64,000 nt of DNA from NCBI RefSeq assembly GCF_004799325.1, contig NZ_SSMD01000004.1, positions 124,001 to 188,000 on the forward strand. The letters run 5' to 3'. The notes below the pieces were generated by a model that saw only the letters and a program-made list of their open reading frames with translations, was not told the origin of the DNA and did no database searches. Source of the stretch: Thalassobius vesicularis. Its GTDB lineage: Bacteria > Pseudomonadota > Alphaproteobacteria > Rhodobacterales > Rhodobacteraceae. Positions within the stretch are counted from its first letter, which is position 1. Every line of letters begins with the position of its first letter. The translations under genes and the position numbers were made by a program. This document shows, piece by piece, positions 27,944 through 36,319 of this stretch.

Positions 27944-28615
27944 ATGCCCATGGCCATCGTAGTTTTCGATCTGGACGGGACGCTGATCGACTCGGCCCCC
28001 GACATCCGCGCGGCGGCGAACAAGATGCTGTGCGAGCAGGGGATCGCCGGGCTGGACCTGCCGACGATCATCAGCTTCATCGGGAACGGTCTGCCGAAAC
28101 TGGTAGAGCGGGTGATGCAGCGGACGGGGCTGGACATGTCCCGGCACAGCGAGCTGACGGCGGTCACGCTGGCCCATTACAACGCGGCGACGACCGATCT
28201 GACGCGTCCTTATCCCGGCGTCGTTCAGGCGCTGGAGGCCCTGTCGGCGGCGGGGCATGTGCTGGCCATGTGCACCAACAAGCCCGAGGAACCCGCCCGC
28301 TCGATCCTGCGCGATCTGCGGATCGAGCGGTTCTTCAACGGAGTCGTTGGGGGCGATACACTGGCGGTGAAAAAGCCGGACCCCGAGCCACTGCTGCACA
28401 TCATCCGCCATTTGGGGGAGGGGCCAGCACTCTACGTCGGGGACAGCGAGGTGGACGCGGAAACGGCGGTGCGCGCCGGGGTGCGGTTCGCGCTGTTCAC
28501 CGAGGGCTATCGCAAAAGCCCGGTCGAGGCGATTCCGCACCAGCATCAATTCAGCGATTTCACCACCCTGCCGGGGCTGGTCGAGCGCGCGCTACGGGAG
28601 GAGCAGACATGCTGA
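27944..28615 (+). CDS. cbbZ: phosphoglycolate phosphatase
   Basis: A 223-residue HAD-superfamily phosphatase: motif I VFDLDGTLIDSAPDIRAAAN (Asp9/Asp11), motif II CTNKPEEPA, and motif III/IV KKPDPEPL...YVGDSEVDAETA. The length and motifs fit Gph/CbbZ, which hydrolyses 2-phosphoglycolate made by RubisCO oxygenation. Two start codons are possible (27944 and 27950); AGGA is five bases from the first. It overlaps cbbY by seven bases, so both repair enzymes are coupled. Confidence 0.93.
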   Translation: MPMAIVVFDLDGTLIDSAPDIRAAANKMLCEQGIAGLDLPTIISFIGNGLPKLVERVMQRTGLDMSRHSELTAVTLAHYNAATTDLTRPYPGVVQALEALSAAGHVLAMCTNKPEEPARSILRDLRIERFFNGVVGGDTLAVKKPDPEPLLHIIRHLGEGPALYVGDSEVDAETAVRAGVRFALFTEGYRKSPVEAIPHQHQFSDFTTLPGLVERALREEQTC

Positions 28616-29313
28616 AGGCACTTATTTTCGACGTGGACGGCACGCTGGCCGAAACCGAAGAAGCGCATCGCGCGGCCTTCAACGCGACGTTTAGGGCGTG
28701 GGGGCTGGACTGGAACTGGAGCCGTGAGGACTATGCCTGGCTGCTGAAAACCACCGGCGGCAAGGAACGGATGAAGCGATTCCAGCAAAACTTGCCCCAA
28801 GACGCGCGGCGGCTGACGGACGACGAGATCGCAGCGCTGCACAAGGAAAAGACGCAGGCCTATGCCGATATTCTGGCGCGCGGAGAACTGGAGCTGCGCC
28901 CCGGTGTGGCCGAGCTGATTGAGGCAGCCAAGGCGGCGGGCGTGCGGGTGGCGGTGGCCACGACGACGAACACGCCCAACGTCGAGGCTTTGGCACAGTG
29001 CTGCTGGGGGCGCCCGGCGACAGGGGTGTTCGAGGTGATCGCAGCAGGCGACATGGTGACAGCCAAGAAACCCGCGCCGGACGTGTTCCTGCTGGCGCTG
29101 GAGCGGCTGGGGTTGCCGGCGGGTGACTGCATCGCGTTCGAGGACAGCCGCAACGGCGTGCTGTCGGCGCAAGGGGCGGGGCTGCGGGTTTTGGTGACGC
29201 CTTCAGCCTACACGCAGGCGGATGATTTCGGCAGCGCAGAGTGGGTGATTTCCGATCTGCGCGCCGAGAACCTGCCGGGGATGTTGGCCGGAGCGGTGAT
29301 GGCGCGCGCCTGA
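28609..29313 (+). CDS. cbbY: xylulose-1,5-bisphosphate phosphatase CbbY
   Basis: A 234-residue HAD phosphatase with a helical cap: IFDVDGTLAETEEAH (Asp8/Asp10, Glu17), TTGGKERM cap segment, VATTTNTPN motif II, KKPAPDVF and FEDSRNGVLSA. It matches CbbY of Rhodobacter sphaeroides, which destroys xylulose-1,5-bisphosphate, a misfire product that inhibits RubisCO. GGGAGGAG precedes the ATG at 28609; upstream in-frame sequence belongs to cbbZ in another frame. It is the last gene of the cbb operon. Confidence 0.93.
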   Translation: MLKALIFDVDGTLAETEEAHRAAFNATFRAWGLDWNWSREDYAWLLKTTGGKERMKRFQQNLPQDARRLTDDEIAALHKEKTQAYADILARGELELRPGVAELIEAAKAAGVRVAVATTTNTPNVEALAQCCWGRPATGVFEVIAAGDMVTAKKPAPDVFLLALERLGLPAGDCIAFEDSRNGVLSAQGAGLRVLVTPSAYTQADDFGSAEWVISDLRAENLPGMLAGAVMARA

Positions 29314-29345
29314 CTTGACCTGCGCCCGTTGCGGCGTGGAGCCGT

Positions 29346-29368
29346 GAGTATTTGCATCAGAAAGAAGC
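29346..29368 (+). repeat. 23-bp intergenic element, copy 1
   Basis: GAGTATTT, three variable bases, then TCAGAAAGAAGC. It lies between the convergent cbbY and PAS-LuxR genes and is preceded by a CGGC/GCCG mini-hairpin. Further copies are at 32882, 44799 and 53885. Confidence 0.75.
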
Positions 29369-29397
29369 AATAGGGCGGGCGCTGATTCGGCGCGTGT

Positions 29398-29943
29398 TTA
29401 GTGGGCGACGCCGGAGAGGCGCGAGAGAAGGACGGCGACGTTCTTGACCTTGAACTTGCGCAGGAGGCGGGCGCGGACGTCCTCGATCGTGCGGGGGGAG
29501 AGGTCGAGCACCTTGGCGATTTCCTTGCTGGTATAGCCGCGTGATAGCCACATCAGCACCTCGCGTTCGCGCGGGGTCAAAGTGGGGCCGGTGCTGTCGG
29601 TGTCGATCAGCGCAAAGCTGAGGACGATGCGGGCAAGCGGGTCGTCGGGTGTCAGGGTGCGGGCGCGGAAGCGGCACCAGAATTGCGTCCCGTCGCGGTG
29701 GCGCATGATGCGTTCGTCCGAATAGGGCAGCGATTGGCGCAGGGGCTCCAGGCCGATGTCGCGGATCTGGTGAAACTCTTGATCCGTGCCGTAGAGCAGG
29801 CGGAAACTTTGGCCGATCAACTCGGGTTTCGCAAAGCCGAACATCTGCGCGAAGGTGTCGTTGCAGGCGCGGATCATGCGATGCTCGGTCAGGGCGATGC
29901 CCATCGGGGCCTGATCGAAGGCTAGGGTTTCGAGGTCGTCCAT
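29398..29943 (-). CDS. PAS domain LuxR-type transcriptional regulator
   Basis: A 181-residue regulator with an N-terminal PAS domain (about residues 5-115: AFDQAPMGIALTEHRMIRACNDTFAQMFG, then RHRDGTQFWCRFRAR) and a C-terminal LuxR/NarL helix-turn-helix (LTPREREVLMWLSRGYTSKEIAKVLDLSPRTIEDV from 122). There is no receiver domain, so it likely senses a small ligand or redox state directly. It diverges from the M20/ABC operon across a 90-base gap holding a perfect 22-bp palindrome that ends 14 bases before its start codon. That suggests it controls both itself and the operon. Confidence 0.88.
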   Translation of the reverse strand: MDDLETLAFDQAPMGIALTEHRMIRACNDTFAQMFGFAKPELIGQSFRLLYGTDQEFHQIRDIGLEPLRQSLPYSDERIMRHRDGTQFWCRFRARTLTPDDPLARIVLSFALIDTDSTGPTLTPREREVLMWLSRGYTSKEIAKVLDLSPRTIEDVRARLLRKFKVKNVAVLLSRLSGVAH

Positions 29944-29956
29944 TGCTCACCGTGTT

Positions 29957-29978
29957 CATACGGTATTGGCACCGTATG
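29957..29978. promoter_or_regulatory. 22-bp perfect palindromic operator
   Basis: CATACGGT and ACCGTATG form perfect 8-bp arms around a 6-base centre in the divergent gap between the PAS-LuxR gene and the M20 hydrolase gene. The size and symmetry fit a dimeric helix-turn-helix regulator, most simply the adjacent LuxR-type protein. Confidence 0.75.
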
Positions 29979-30033
29979 CGACAGAGATGCATGGTTTTGG
30001 TGACAATTGCAAGACTCGAGGAAGCCTGCCTTC

Positions 30034-31332
30034 ATGTCCATCGACCAGCGCCTGAGTGACGAGATCGACGCCCGCCGCGAGGATTTGATCCAGCTGACGG
30101 GGGATCTTATCCGTATTCCGACGCTGAACCCTCCGGGTGAGAATTACCGGGACATTTGCGAGTTTCTGGCCAAGCGGTTGCGCGGCAAGGGGTTCGAGAT
30201 CGAGTTGGTGCGGGCGCATGGGACGCCGGGGGATTCCGAGAAATATCCGCGTTGGAACGTGATCGCGCGGCGAGAAGGCAAGCGTGCGGGCGAGTGTGTC
30301 CATTTCAACAGCCATATCGACGTGGTGGATGTGGGCAAGGGCTGGACCGTCGACCCATTCGGTGGCGTATTGAAGGATGGCAAGGTCTATGGCCGAGGGG
30401 CCTGTGACATGAAGGGCGGGCTGGCAGCGTCTATCGTGGCGGCCGAGGCATTCATCGCCGTGTGCCCGGATTTCGCCGGTGCGATCGAGATCAGCGGGAC
30501 GGCGGACGAGGAATCGGGTGGGTTCGGCGGTGTTGCCTATCTGGCCAAGCAGGGGTTCTTTGCGCCCGAACGGGTGCAGCACGTGATCATCCCGGAGCCG
30601 CTGAACAAGGACCGAATTTGCTTGGGCCATCGCGGTGTGTGGTGGGCCGAGATCGAGACCTATGGCGAGATTGCGCATGGCTCGATGCCGTTTCTGGGGG
30701 ATTGCGCTGTGCGGCACATGGGGGCCGTGATGCAGGAGATGGAAGAGACCCTGTTCCCGGCGCTGGCGCTGAAACGCACGGATATGCCGGTGGTGCCGGA
30801 GGGGGCGAAACAGTCGACGCTGAACATCAACTCGATCCACGGCGGGCAGGCCGAGGGGGACGCGGATTTCACCGGGTTGCCCAGCCCCTGCGTGCCTGAC
30901 AGCTGCCGGATGATCATCGACCGTCGGTTCCTGATCGAAGAGAATATCGACGACGTTCAGGCCGAGATCATGGATGTTCTGAAGCGGGTCGAGGGCAAGC
31001 GGGACGCCTTCCGCTATGACGTGACGGAACTGCATCGGGTGCTGCCGACGATGACGGAAAAATCCGCCCCGATCGTGCAGCAGGTCGCGCAGGCGATCGC
31101 TAAGACTCTTGGGAAGGATGCGGAATATGTCGTGTCCCCAGGGACTTATGACCAGAAACACATTGACCGGATCGGCAAGCTGAAGAACTGCATCGCCTAT
31201 GGTCCGGGGATTTTGGATCTGGCGCATAAACCGGATGAATATGTTGGCGTGGATGATATGCTCGATTCCGCAAAGGTGATGGGCCGCACGCTGATCGCGC
31301 TTTTGGCAAGCCCGGAAGAGGCGGCCTTATAA
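30034..31332 (+). CDS. M20 family metallohydrolase (ArgE/DapE type)
   Basis: A 432-residue zinc hydrolase of the ArgE/DapE/aminoacylase family. Metal and catalytic residues are visible: His94 and Asp96 in HFNSHIDVVD, Asp125 in GRGACDMKGG, Glu159/Glu160 in TADEESGG, and a late His near 381 in DQKHID. It would cleave an amide bond, removing an acyl group or splitting a dipeptide. It leads an operon with a peptide-type importer, so the imported compound is probably an N-acylated or peptide-like molecule that this enzyme opens. The ATG at 30034 is preferred over an upstream TTG; GAGGAAG lies ahead. Confidence 0.9.
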   Translation: MSIDQRLSDEIDARREDLIQLTGDLIRIPTLNPPGENYRDICEFLAKRLRGKGFEIELVRAHGTPGDSEKYPRWNVIARREGKRAGECVHFNSHIDVVDVGKGWTVDPFGGVLKDGKVYGRGACDMKGGLAASIVAAEAFIAVCPDFAGAIEISGTADEESGGFGGVAYLAKQGFFAPERVQHVIIPEPLNKDRICLGHRGVWWAEIETYGEIAHGSMPFLGDCAVRHMGAVMQEMEETLFPALALKRTDMPVVPEGAKQSTLNINSIHGGQAEGDADFTGLPSPCVPDSCRMIIDRRFLIEENIDDVQAEIMDVLKRVEGKRDAFRYDVTELHRVLPTMTEKSAPIVQQVAQAIAKTLGKDAEYVVSPGTYDQKHIDRIGKLKNCIAYGPGILDLAHKPDEYVGVDDMLDSAKVMGRTLIALLASPEEAAL

Positions 31333-31346
31333 CAGGGAGTAAGTGG

Positions 31347-32831
31347 ATGACTAAGAAGGTTTTCAAGACCGGTCTGATCAGTGCCTTGGCGCTGGCAGCC
31401 AGCATGGGCATGGCCCAGGCAAAAAGCGACATCGTGGTGGCGATGCAGCTGGAGCCGCCGCACCTGGATCCGACCTCGGCCGCGGCCGGGGCGATTGACT
31501 CGGTGCTGTATTCCAACGTGTTCGAGGGGCTGACGCGCTTCGGTTCGGACGGGTCGGTTAACCCCGGTCTGGCGGCCAGCTGGGAGATTTCCGAGGACGG
31601 CACCGTCTACACCTTTCACCTGAACGAGGGCGTGAAGTTCCACGACGGTTCTGCGATGGACGCCGAGGACGTGAAGTTCAGCCTGGACCGCGCTCGCGCC
31701 GAAGACAGCGCCAACGCGCAGAAGGCGCTGTTCAAGGGGATCACGGACGTGACCGTGGTTGACCCGATGACCGTGAAGGTCACGCTGGACGGGCCGAACG
31801 GGAATTTCCTGTTCAACATGGCCTGGGGTGACGCGGTGATCGTGGCGCCCGAGTCGATCGAGAACATCAAGACCAACCCGGTCGGCACCGGTGCGTTCAA
31901 GTTCACCAACTGGGTTCAGGGCGACAAGATCGACCTGGAGAAGAACGCAGATTACTGGGGTACTCCGGCCAAGCTGGACAAGGTGACCTTCAAGTTCATC
32001 AGCGACCCGACCGCCGCCTTTGCCGCTGTGATGGCCGAGGATGTGAACGCCTTCGTCGGCTTCCCCGCGCCAGAGAACCTGCCGCAGTTCGAAGCGGATG
32101 CACGGTTCCAGGTTCTGGTTGGCTCGACCGAGGGTGAGACGATCCTGTCGACCAACAACAAGATGCCTCCGTTTGACAACGTGAAGGTGCGCGAGGCCGT
32201 GGCCCATGCGATTGACCGTCAGGCGATCATCGACGGCGCGATGTTCGGCTATGGTACACCCATCGGCACCCACTTCGCGCCGCACAACCCCGATTACGTC
32301 GATCTGACCGGGATGAGCGCCTATGATCCGGACCTGTCGAAAAAGCTGCTGGCCGAGGCCGGGTTCCCCGACGGGTTCAAAACCACGCTGAAACTGCCGC
32401 CGCCGTCCTATGCGCGGCGCGGGGGTGAGATCATCGCGGCGCAGTTGCGGGCCGTCGGCATTGAAACCGAGATCAGCAATCTGGAATGGGCCCAGTGGCT
32501 GGAGCAGGTGTTCCGCGGCAAGGATTTTGGCCTGACCATCGTCAGCCATACCGAGCCCTTCGACATCGGCATCTATGCGCGTCCGGACTACTACTTCCAG
32601 TATGACAACCCGGCGTTCCAGCAGCTGATGACCGACCTGAACGCCACCACCGACCCGGCGAAACGCTCGGAGATCCTGAAGGAAGCACAGACGATGATCG
32701 CCAAGGATTACGTCAACGGCTACCTGTTCGAGCTGGCCTTCCCGACCGTGGCGAATGCCAAGATCAAGGGCCTGTGGAAGGACGCGCCGACCCAGGCCAC
32801 GGACCTGACTGCGGTGTATTGGGAAGACTGA
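31347..32831 (+). CDS. peptide-type ABC transporter substrate-binding protein
   Basis: A 494-residue family 5 (DppA/OppA type) periplasmic binding protein. The signal peptide ends at AQA|KS (residue 25). Typical segments follow: LDPTSAAAG, VYSNVFEGLTRF-like LYSNVFEGLTRF, YTFHLNEGVKFHDGSAMDAEDVKFSLDRA, and TGAFKFTNWVQGDKI. It would bind a peptide, opine or similar compound and deliver it to the two permeases encoded next. It lies 14 bases after the M20 gene. The next gene is 115 bases away across a copy of the 23-bp repeat. Confidence 0.93.
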   Translation: MTKKVFKTGLISALALAASMGMAQAKSDIVVAMQLEPPHLDPTSAAAGAIDSVLYSNVFEGLTRFGSDGSVNPGLAASWEISEDGTVYTFHLNEGVKFHDGSAMDAEDVKFSLDRARAEDSANAQKALFKGITDVTVVDPMTVKVTLDGPNGNFLFNMAWGDAVIVAPESIENIKTNPVGTGAFKFTNWVQGDKIDLEKNADYWGTPAKLDKVTFKFISDPTAAFAAVMAEDVNAFVGFPAPENLPQFEADARFQVLVGSTEGETILSTNNKMPPFDNVKVREAVAHAIDRQAIIDGAMFGYGTPIGTHFAPHNPDYVDLTGMSAYDPDLSKKLLAEAGFPDGFKTTLKLPPPSYARRGGEIIAAQLRAVGIETEISNLEWAQWLEQVFRGKDFGLTIVSHTEPFDIGIYARPDYYFQYDNPAFQQLMTDLNATTDPAKRSEILKEAQTMIAKDYVNGYLFELAFPTVANAKIKGLWKDAPTQATDLTAVYWED

Positions 32832-32881
32832 TCTGATCCTTGGGCGTTCGCGCGTGTGACGCGTGCGGACGCCTCCGGCGG

Positions 32882-32904
32882 GAGTATTTCCGTCAGAAAG
32901 AAAC
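32882..32904 (+). repeat. 23-bp intergenic element, copy 2
   Basis: GAGTATTT, CCG, then TCAGAAAGAAAC, preceded by the CTCC-GGCG-GGAG hairpin at 32873-32884. It lies inside an operon, between the binding protein and first permease genes, where a weak terminator would favour excess binding protein. Confidence 0.72.
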
Positions 32905-32946
32905 AAGGCCCGGGCGCCAAGCCTGCGGGCGTGGGTGACGGGCGGA

Positions 32947-33894
32947 ATGCTGCGCTATTTCCTGAAACGGTTGGTGTCTTTGGGGCTGAGCCTGGTGGTG
33001 GCCTCGGGGGTGATTTTCCTGGCGCTGGAGGTCGTGCCGGGGGATCCGGCGGCCTATATGCTGGGGATCAACGCGCAAGAGGATACGCTGGCGGCGCTGC
33101 GCGAAGAGCTGGGGCTGAATGGTTCGGTCTGGGCGCGGTATGCGGGCTGGGTCGGCGGGCTGCTGACCGGGGATTTCGGTGTCTCCTACACATATCGGAC
33201 GCCTGTGGCCGAGATGATCGGCGAGCGGCTATGGATTTCGCTGCCGTTGGCGCTTTACGCGCTGACGCTTAGCACGGCGATTGCGTTTCCGGCGGGAATC
33301 TGGGCGGCCAGCAAGCGTGGCTCGGCCGTGGATGTCTCGGTGATGGGAGTGACGCAGCTGGGTGTGGCGATCCCGAATTTCTGGTTCGCGATGCTGATGG
33401 TGCTGGTCTTTGCAATCAACCTGCGTTGGTTCAGTGCGGGCGGGTTTCCGGGCTGGGATACCGGGTTTTTCGTGGCGATGAAATCGCTGACGCTGCCGGC
33501 GGTGGCACTGGCCTTGCCGCAGGCGAGCATTCTGGCGCGTGTCATGCGCAGCTCGTTGCTGGACACGCTGAGCGAGGATTTCATACGGACCGCGCGGGCC
33601 AAAGGGCTGAGCCAGCGGCAGGCATTGTGGCGGCATGCTTTGAGAAACGCGCTGATCCCGGTGCTGACGATCATCGGATTGCAGTTTTCGTTCCTGCTGG
33701 CCGGGGCGATCATCATCGAGAACGTGTTCTTCTTGCCCGGCCTGGGTCGGCTGGTTTTCCAGTCGATTTCTGCGCGTGACCTGATCGTGGTGGAAAGCGT
33801 GGTGATGTTGCTGGTGTTCGCCGTGATCGTGGTGAATTTCGCGGTGGACATGGCATATGCCGTGGTGGATCCGCGGTTGAGGGGGCGCAGATGA
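32947..33894 (+). CDS. peptide-type ABC transporter permease, DppB family
   Basis: A 315-residue inner-membrane protein with about six transmembrane segments. It starts MLRYFLKRLVSLGLSLVVASGVIF and contains the ATPase-contacting EAA loop RTARAKGLSQRQALWRHALRNALIPVLTIIG typical of DppB. It forms the channel with the next gene product. The ATG at 32947 fits the family N-terminus; its ribosome site (GGGCGGA) is too close, and a GTG four codons upstream is an alternative. It overlaps the next permease gene by four bases. Confidence 0.9.
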   Translation: MLRYFLKRLVSLGLSLVVASGVIFLALEVVPGDPAAYMLGINAQEDTLAALREELGLNGSVWARYAGWVGGLLTGDFGVSYTYRTPVAEMIGERLWISLPLALYALTLSTAIAFPAGIWAASKRGSAVDVSVMGVTQLGVAIPNFWFAMLMVLVFAINLRWFSAGGFPGWDTGFFVAMKSLTLPAVALALPQASILARVMRSSLLDTLSEDFIRTARAKGLSQRQALWRHALRNALIPVLTIIGLQFSFLLAGAIIIENVFFLPGLGRLVFQSISARDLIVVESVVMLLVFAVIVVNFAVDMAYAVVDPRLRGRR

Positions 33895-34709
33895 GGGCGC
33901 GGAACCTGTGGATCGGCGGGCTGCTGTCGGCAGTGTTTGTGGTGGCGGCCTTGGTTAGCCTGATCTGGGTGCCGTATGACGTAACGGCGCTGGATATTGC
34001 CAACAAGATCAAGGGGCCGAGCGGCGCGCATTGGCTGGGCACCGACCATTTTGGGCGCGATATCCTGAGCATGATCATGGTGGGTGCGCGGACCTCGATC
34101 GCTGTGGCGCTGGTGGCCGTGGGGATCGGGATGGGGATCGGTGTGCCCCTGGGGCTGGCGGCGGCGGCGCGCAAAGGCAGCCTGCTGGACGAGCTGATCA
34201 TGCGCGGCAACGATCTGGTGTTCGCGTTTCCGTCGTTGCTGATCGCGATCATGATTACCGCGGTGTTTGGGGCATCTGCGCTAAACGCGATCATCGCCAT
34301 CGGGATTTTCAATATCCCGGTTTTCGCGCGGCTGACACGCTCGGGCGCGCTGAGCCTGTGGACGCGTGATTACGTTATGGCGGCGCGGGTTTCGGGCAAG
34401 GGGGCGGCGCGGATTTCGGTCGAGCATATCCTGCCCAACGTGTTGAATTTGTTGACCGTCCAGGGGACAATTCAGTTTTCGCTGGGTATCCTGGCCGAGG
34501 CGGGGCTGAGCTATGTTGGCTTGGGCGCGCAGCCGCCCATTCCCAGCTGGGGGCGGATGCTGGCGGATAGCCAAACGATGATTTCGTTCGCGCCACATAT
34601 GGCCTTGTTTCCCGGTCTGGCGATCTTGTTGACGGTGCTGGGGCTGAACCTGATGGGCGACGGGCTGCGCGACTTGCTGGACCCGAAATTGCGGAGGGCG
34701 CGGGCATGA
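33891..34709 (+). CDS. peptide-type ABC transporter permease, DppC family
   Basis: A 272-residue polytopic permease with the DppC hallmarks HWLGTDHFGRDILSMIMVGARTS and the EAA loop MAARVSGKGAARISVEHILPNVLNLLTVQ, plus the late SYVGLGAQPPIPSWGRMLAD. It pairs with the DppB-like protein. Four-base overlaps on both sides show tight translational coupling with the neighbouring transporter genes. Confidence 0.92.
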   Translation: MRARNLWIGGLLSAVFVVAALVSLIWVPYDVTALDIANKIKGPSGAHWLGTDHFGRDILSMIMVGARTSIAVALVAVGIGMGIGVPLGLAAAARKGSLLDELIMRGNDLVFAFPSLLIAIMITAVFGASALNAIIAIGIFNIPVFARLTRSGALSLWTRDYVMAARVSGKGAARISVEHILPNVLNLLTVQGTIQFSLGILAEAGLSYVGLGAQPPIPSWGRMLADSQTMISFAPHMALFPGLAILLTVLGLNLMGDGLRDLLDPKLRRARA

Positions 34710-36319
34710 GTCTCTTGGTGATCGATCGCCTGAGCCTTGAGATCCACGGCGCGCCGATCCTGAAGGGCGTCTCGCTGAGCGTCAGCGCTGGGCAGGTGGT
34801 GGGCGTGATCGGAGAGAGTGGCTCGGGCAAGTCGATGACGGCCTTTGCGGCGATGCAGCTGTTACCGTACGGCTCCGTATGTTCTGGCCGGATCGACCTG
34901 GGCGGGCGCGAGGTTCTGGCGCTGTCCGAAGCAAACCTGTGCAAGATGCGCGGCCGCGATGTGGGCATGGTATTCCAGGAGCCGATGACCGCGCTCAACC
35001 CGATCAAGACCATTGGGGAGCAGGTTGCCGAGACGATCCTGATCCACGAGGATGTGACGCGGGCCGAGGCGATGGAACGCGCGGCCGAGGCGTTGCGGCG
35101 GGCCGAGTTGCCTCAGGATCGGTTCCCGCTGAGCCGTTATCCGCACGAGCTGTCGGGTGGGCAGCGGCAGCGCGTGGTGATCGCGATGGCGATCGCGCTG
35201 CGGCCCAAATTGCTGATCGCGGACGAGCCGACGACGGCGCTGGACGTGACCACTCAGGCGCAGATCCTGAAGCTGCTACGGCGGCTGGTGGATGAAGAAG
35301 GAATGGGCCTGCTGCTGATCTCTCACGATCTGGCGGTGGTCGCGGACATGGCGGACGAGATCGTCATCATGCGCAAGGGCGAGGTGGTGGAGAGCGGCCC
35401 CGCCGACTGGCTGCTGCGCAACATGCAGCACCCGTATTCCAAGGCGCTGTTGGCGGCCTCGACCCACCAACCGGACCGATCGGCCGAAGAGCAGCACGAC
35501 GTTCTGCTGGACGTGCGCGAGGTGGTGCGCGACTACACGATCCACCGCAAGGGCTGGTGGGGTGGGATGGAAACATTCCGCGCGGTGAAGGGGGTTTCGT
35601 TCCAGCTGCGCAAAGGCGAGAGCCTGGGATTGGTCGGGGAATCCGGCTGCGGGAAATCTACGCTGACGCGCGCAATTCTGGGGCTGGAGGAGATTCAGGG
35701 CGGCGAAATCCGGGCGTTTGGCGTTCCTGTTGGGCGGGACTTTCCGAACGCGCTGCGATCTGGAATTCAGGTGGTGTTTCAGGACCCGTACAGCAGCTTC
35801 AACCCGCGCTGGAAGGTGGCGCGGCTGGTCGCCGAACCCTTCCATCTGATGTCGCAACGCCCCGACGATTGGCGGGACCGCGTGGCGAAGGTTTTGCAGG
35901 ATGTTGGGCTGGAACCGGAGGCGATGGATCGCTACATCCATGAGTTCAGCGGCGGACAGCGGCAGCGGATCGCCATCGCGCGGGCCCTGATCCTGCGTCC
36001 CGAAATCGTGATCTTGGACGAAGCGGTCTCGGCGCTGGATGTGTCGATCCGCGCACAAATCCTTGATTTGCTGGCGAAATTACAGGGTGAGTACGGGCTG
36101 TCTTACCTGTTCATCAGCCATGATCTGAGTGTGGTGCGCTCGATCACAGACCGGGTGATGGTGATGAAGTCGGGCGAGATCGTCGAGCAGGGCGAGACAG
36201 CGGCGGTTTTCGACGCCCCGCAGCATGAGTACACGAAACAACTGATCGCCGCAGCGCCCGTGCTGCCTGCGGACGTCACCGGAGGAGAGAGACATGACCG
36301 ACCTGAACCTGTGGTTTGA
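34706..36319 (+). CDS. peptide-type ABC transporter ATPase, fused DppD-DppF
   Basis: A 537-residue protein with two complete ABC ATPase domains in one chain. The first (about 1-255) has [27 protein letters not shown] and [14 protein letters not shown]; the second (about 270-530) has [27 protein letters not shown] and [14 protein letters not shown]. In the second Walker B, Asp-Glu is followed by Ala instead of Pro (DEAVS), which is common in DppF. It energises the importer encoded upstream. Its 3' end overlaps the aldehyde dehydrogenase gene by 26 bases. Confidence 0.93.
   Translation: MSLLVIDRLSLEIHGAPILKGVSLSVSAGQVVGVIGESGSGKSMTAFAAMQLLPYGSVCSGRIDLGGREVLALSEANLCKMRGRDVGMVFQEPMTALNPIKTIGEQVAETILIHEDVTRAEAMERAAEALRRAELPQDRFPLSRYPHELSGGQRQRVVIAMAIALRPKLLIADEPTTALDVTTQAQILKLLRRLVDEEGMGLLLISHDLAVVADMADEIVIMRKGEVVESGPADWLLRNMQHPYSKALLAASTHQPDRSAEEQHDVLLDVREVVRDYTIHRKGWWGGMETFRAVKGVSFQLRKGESLGLVGESGCGKSTLTRAILGLEEIQGGEIRAFGVPVGRDFPNALRSGIQVVFQDPYSSFNPRWKVARLVAEPFHLMSQRPDDWRDRVAKVLQDVGLEPEAMDRYIHEFSGGQRQRIAIARALILRPEIVILDEAVSALDVSIRAQILDLLAKLQGEYGLSYLFISHDLSVVRSITDRVMVMKSGEIVEQGETAAVFDAPQHEYTKQLIAAAPVLPADVTGGERHDRPEPVV

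Noticed and set aside
28030-29313. Reading the cbbY frame from 28030 as a 427-residue fusion
   Set aside because: The first 193 residues overlap cbbZ out of frame and are arginine/glycine-rich; the true cbbY begins at the ATG at 28609 with a strong ribosome site.
34862-34885. ACCGTACGG...CCGTATG-like inverted motif resembling the operator at 29957
   Set aside because: It lies inside the DppD-F coding region with imperfect arms, so codon constraint and chance explain it.
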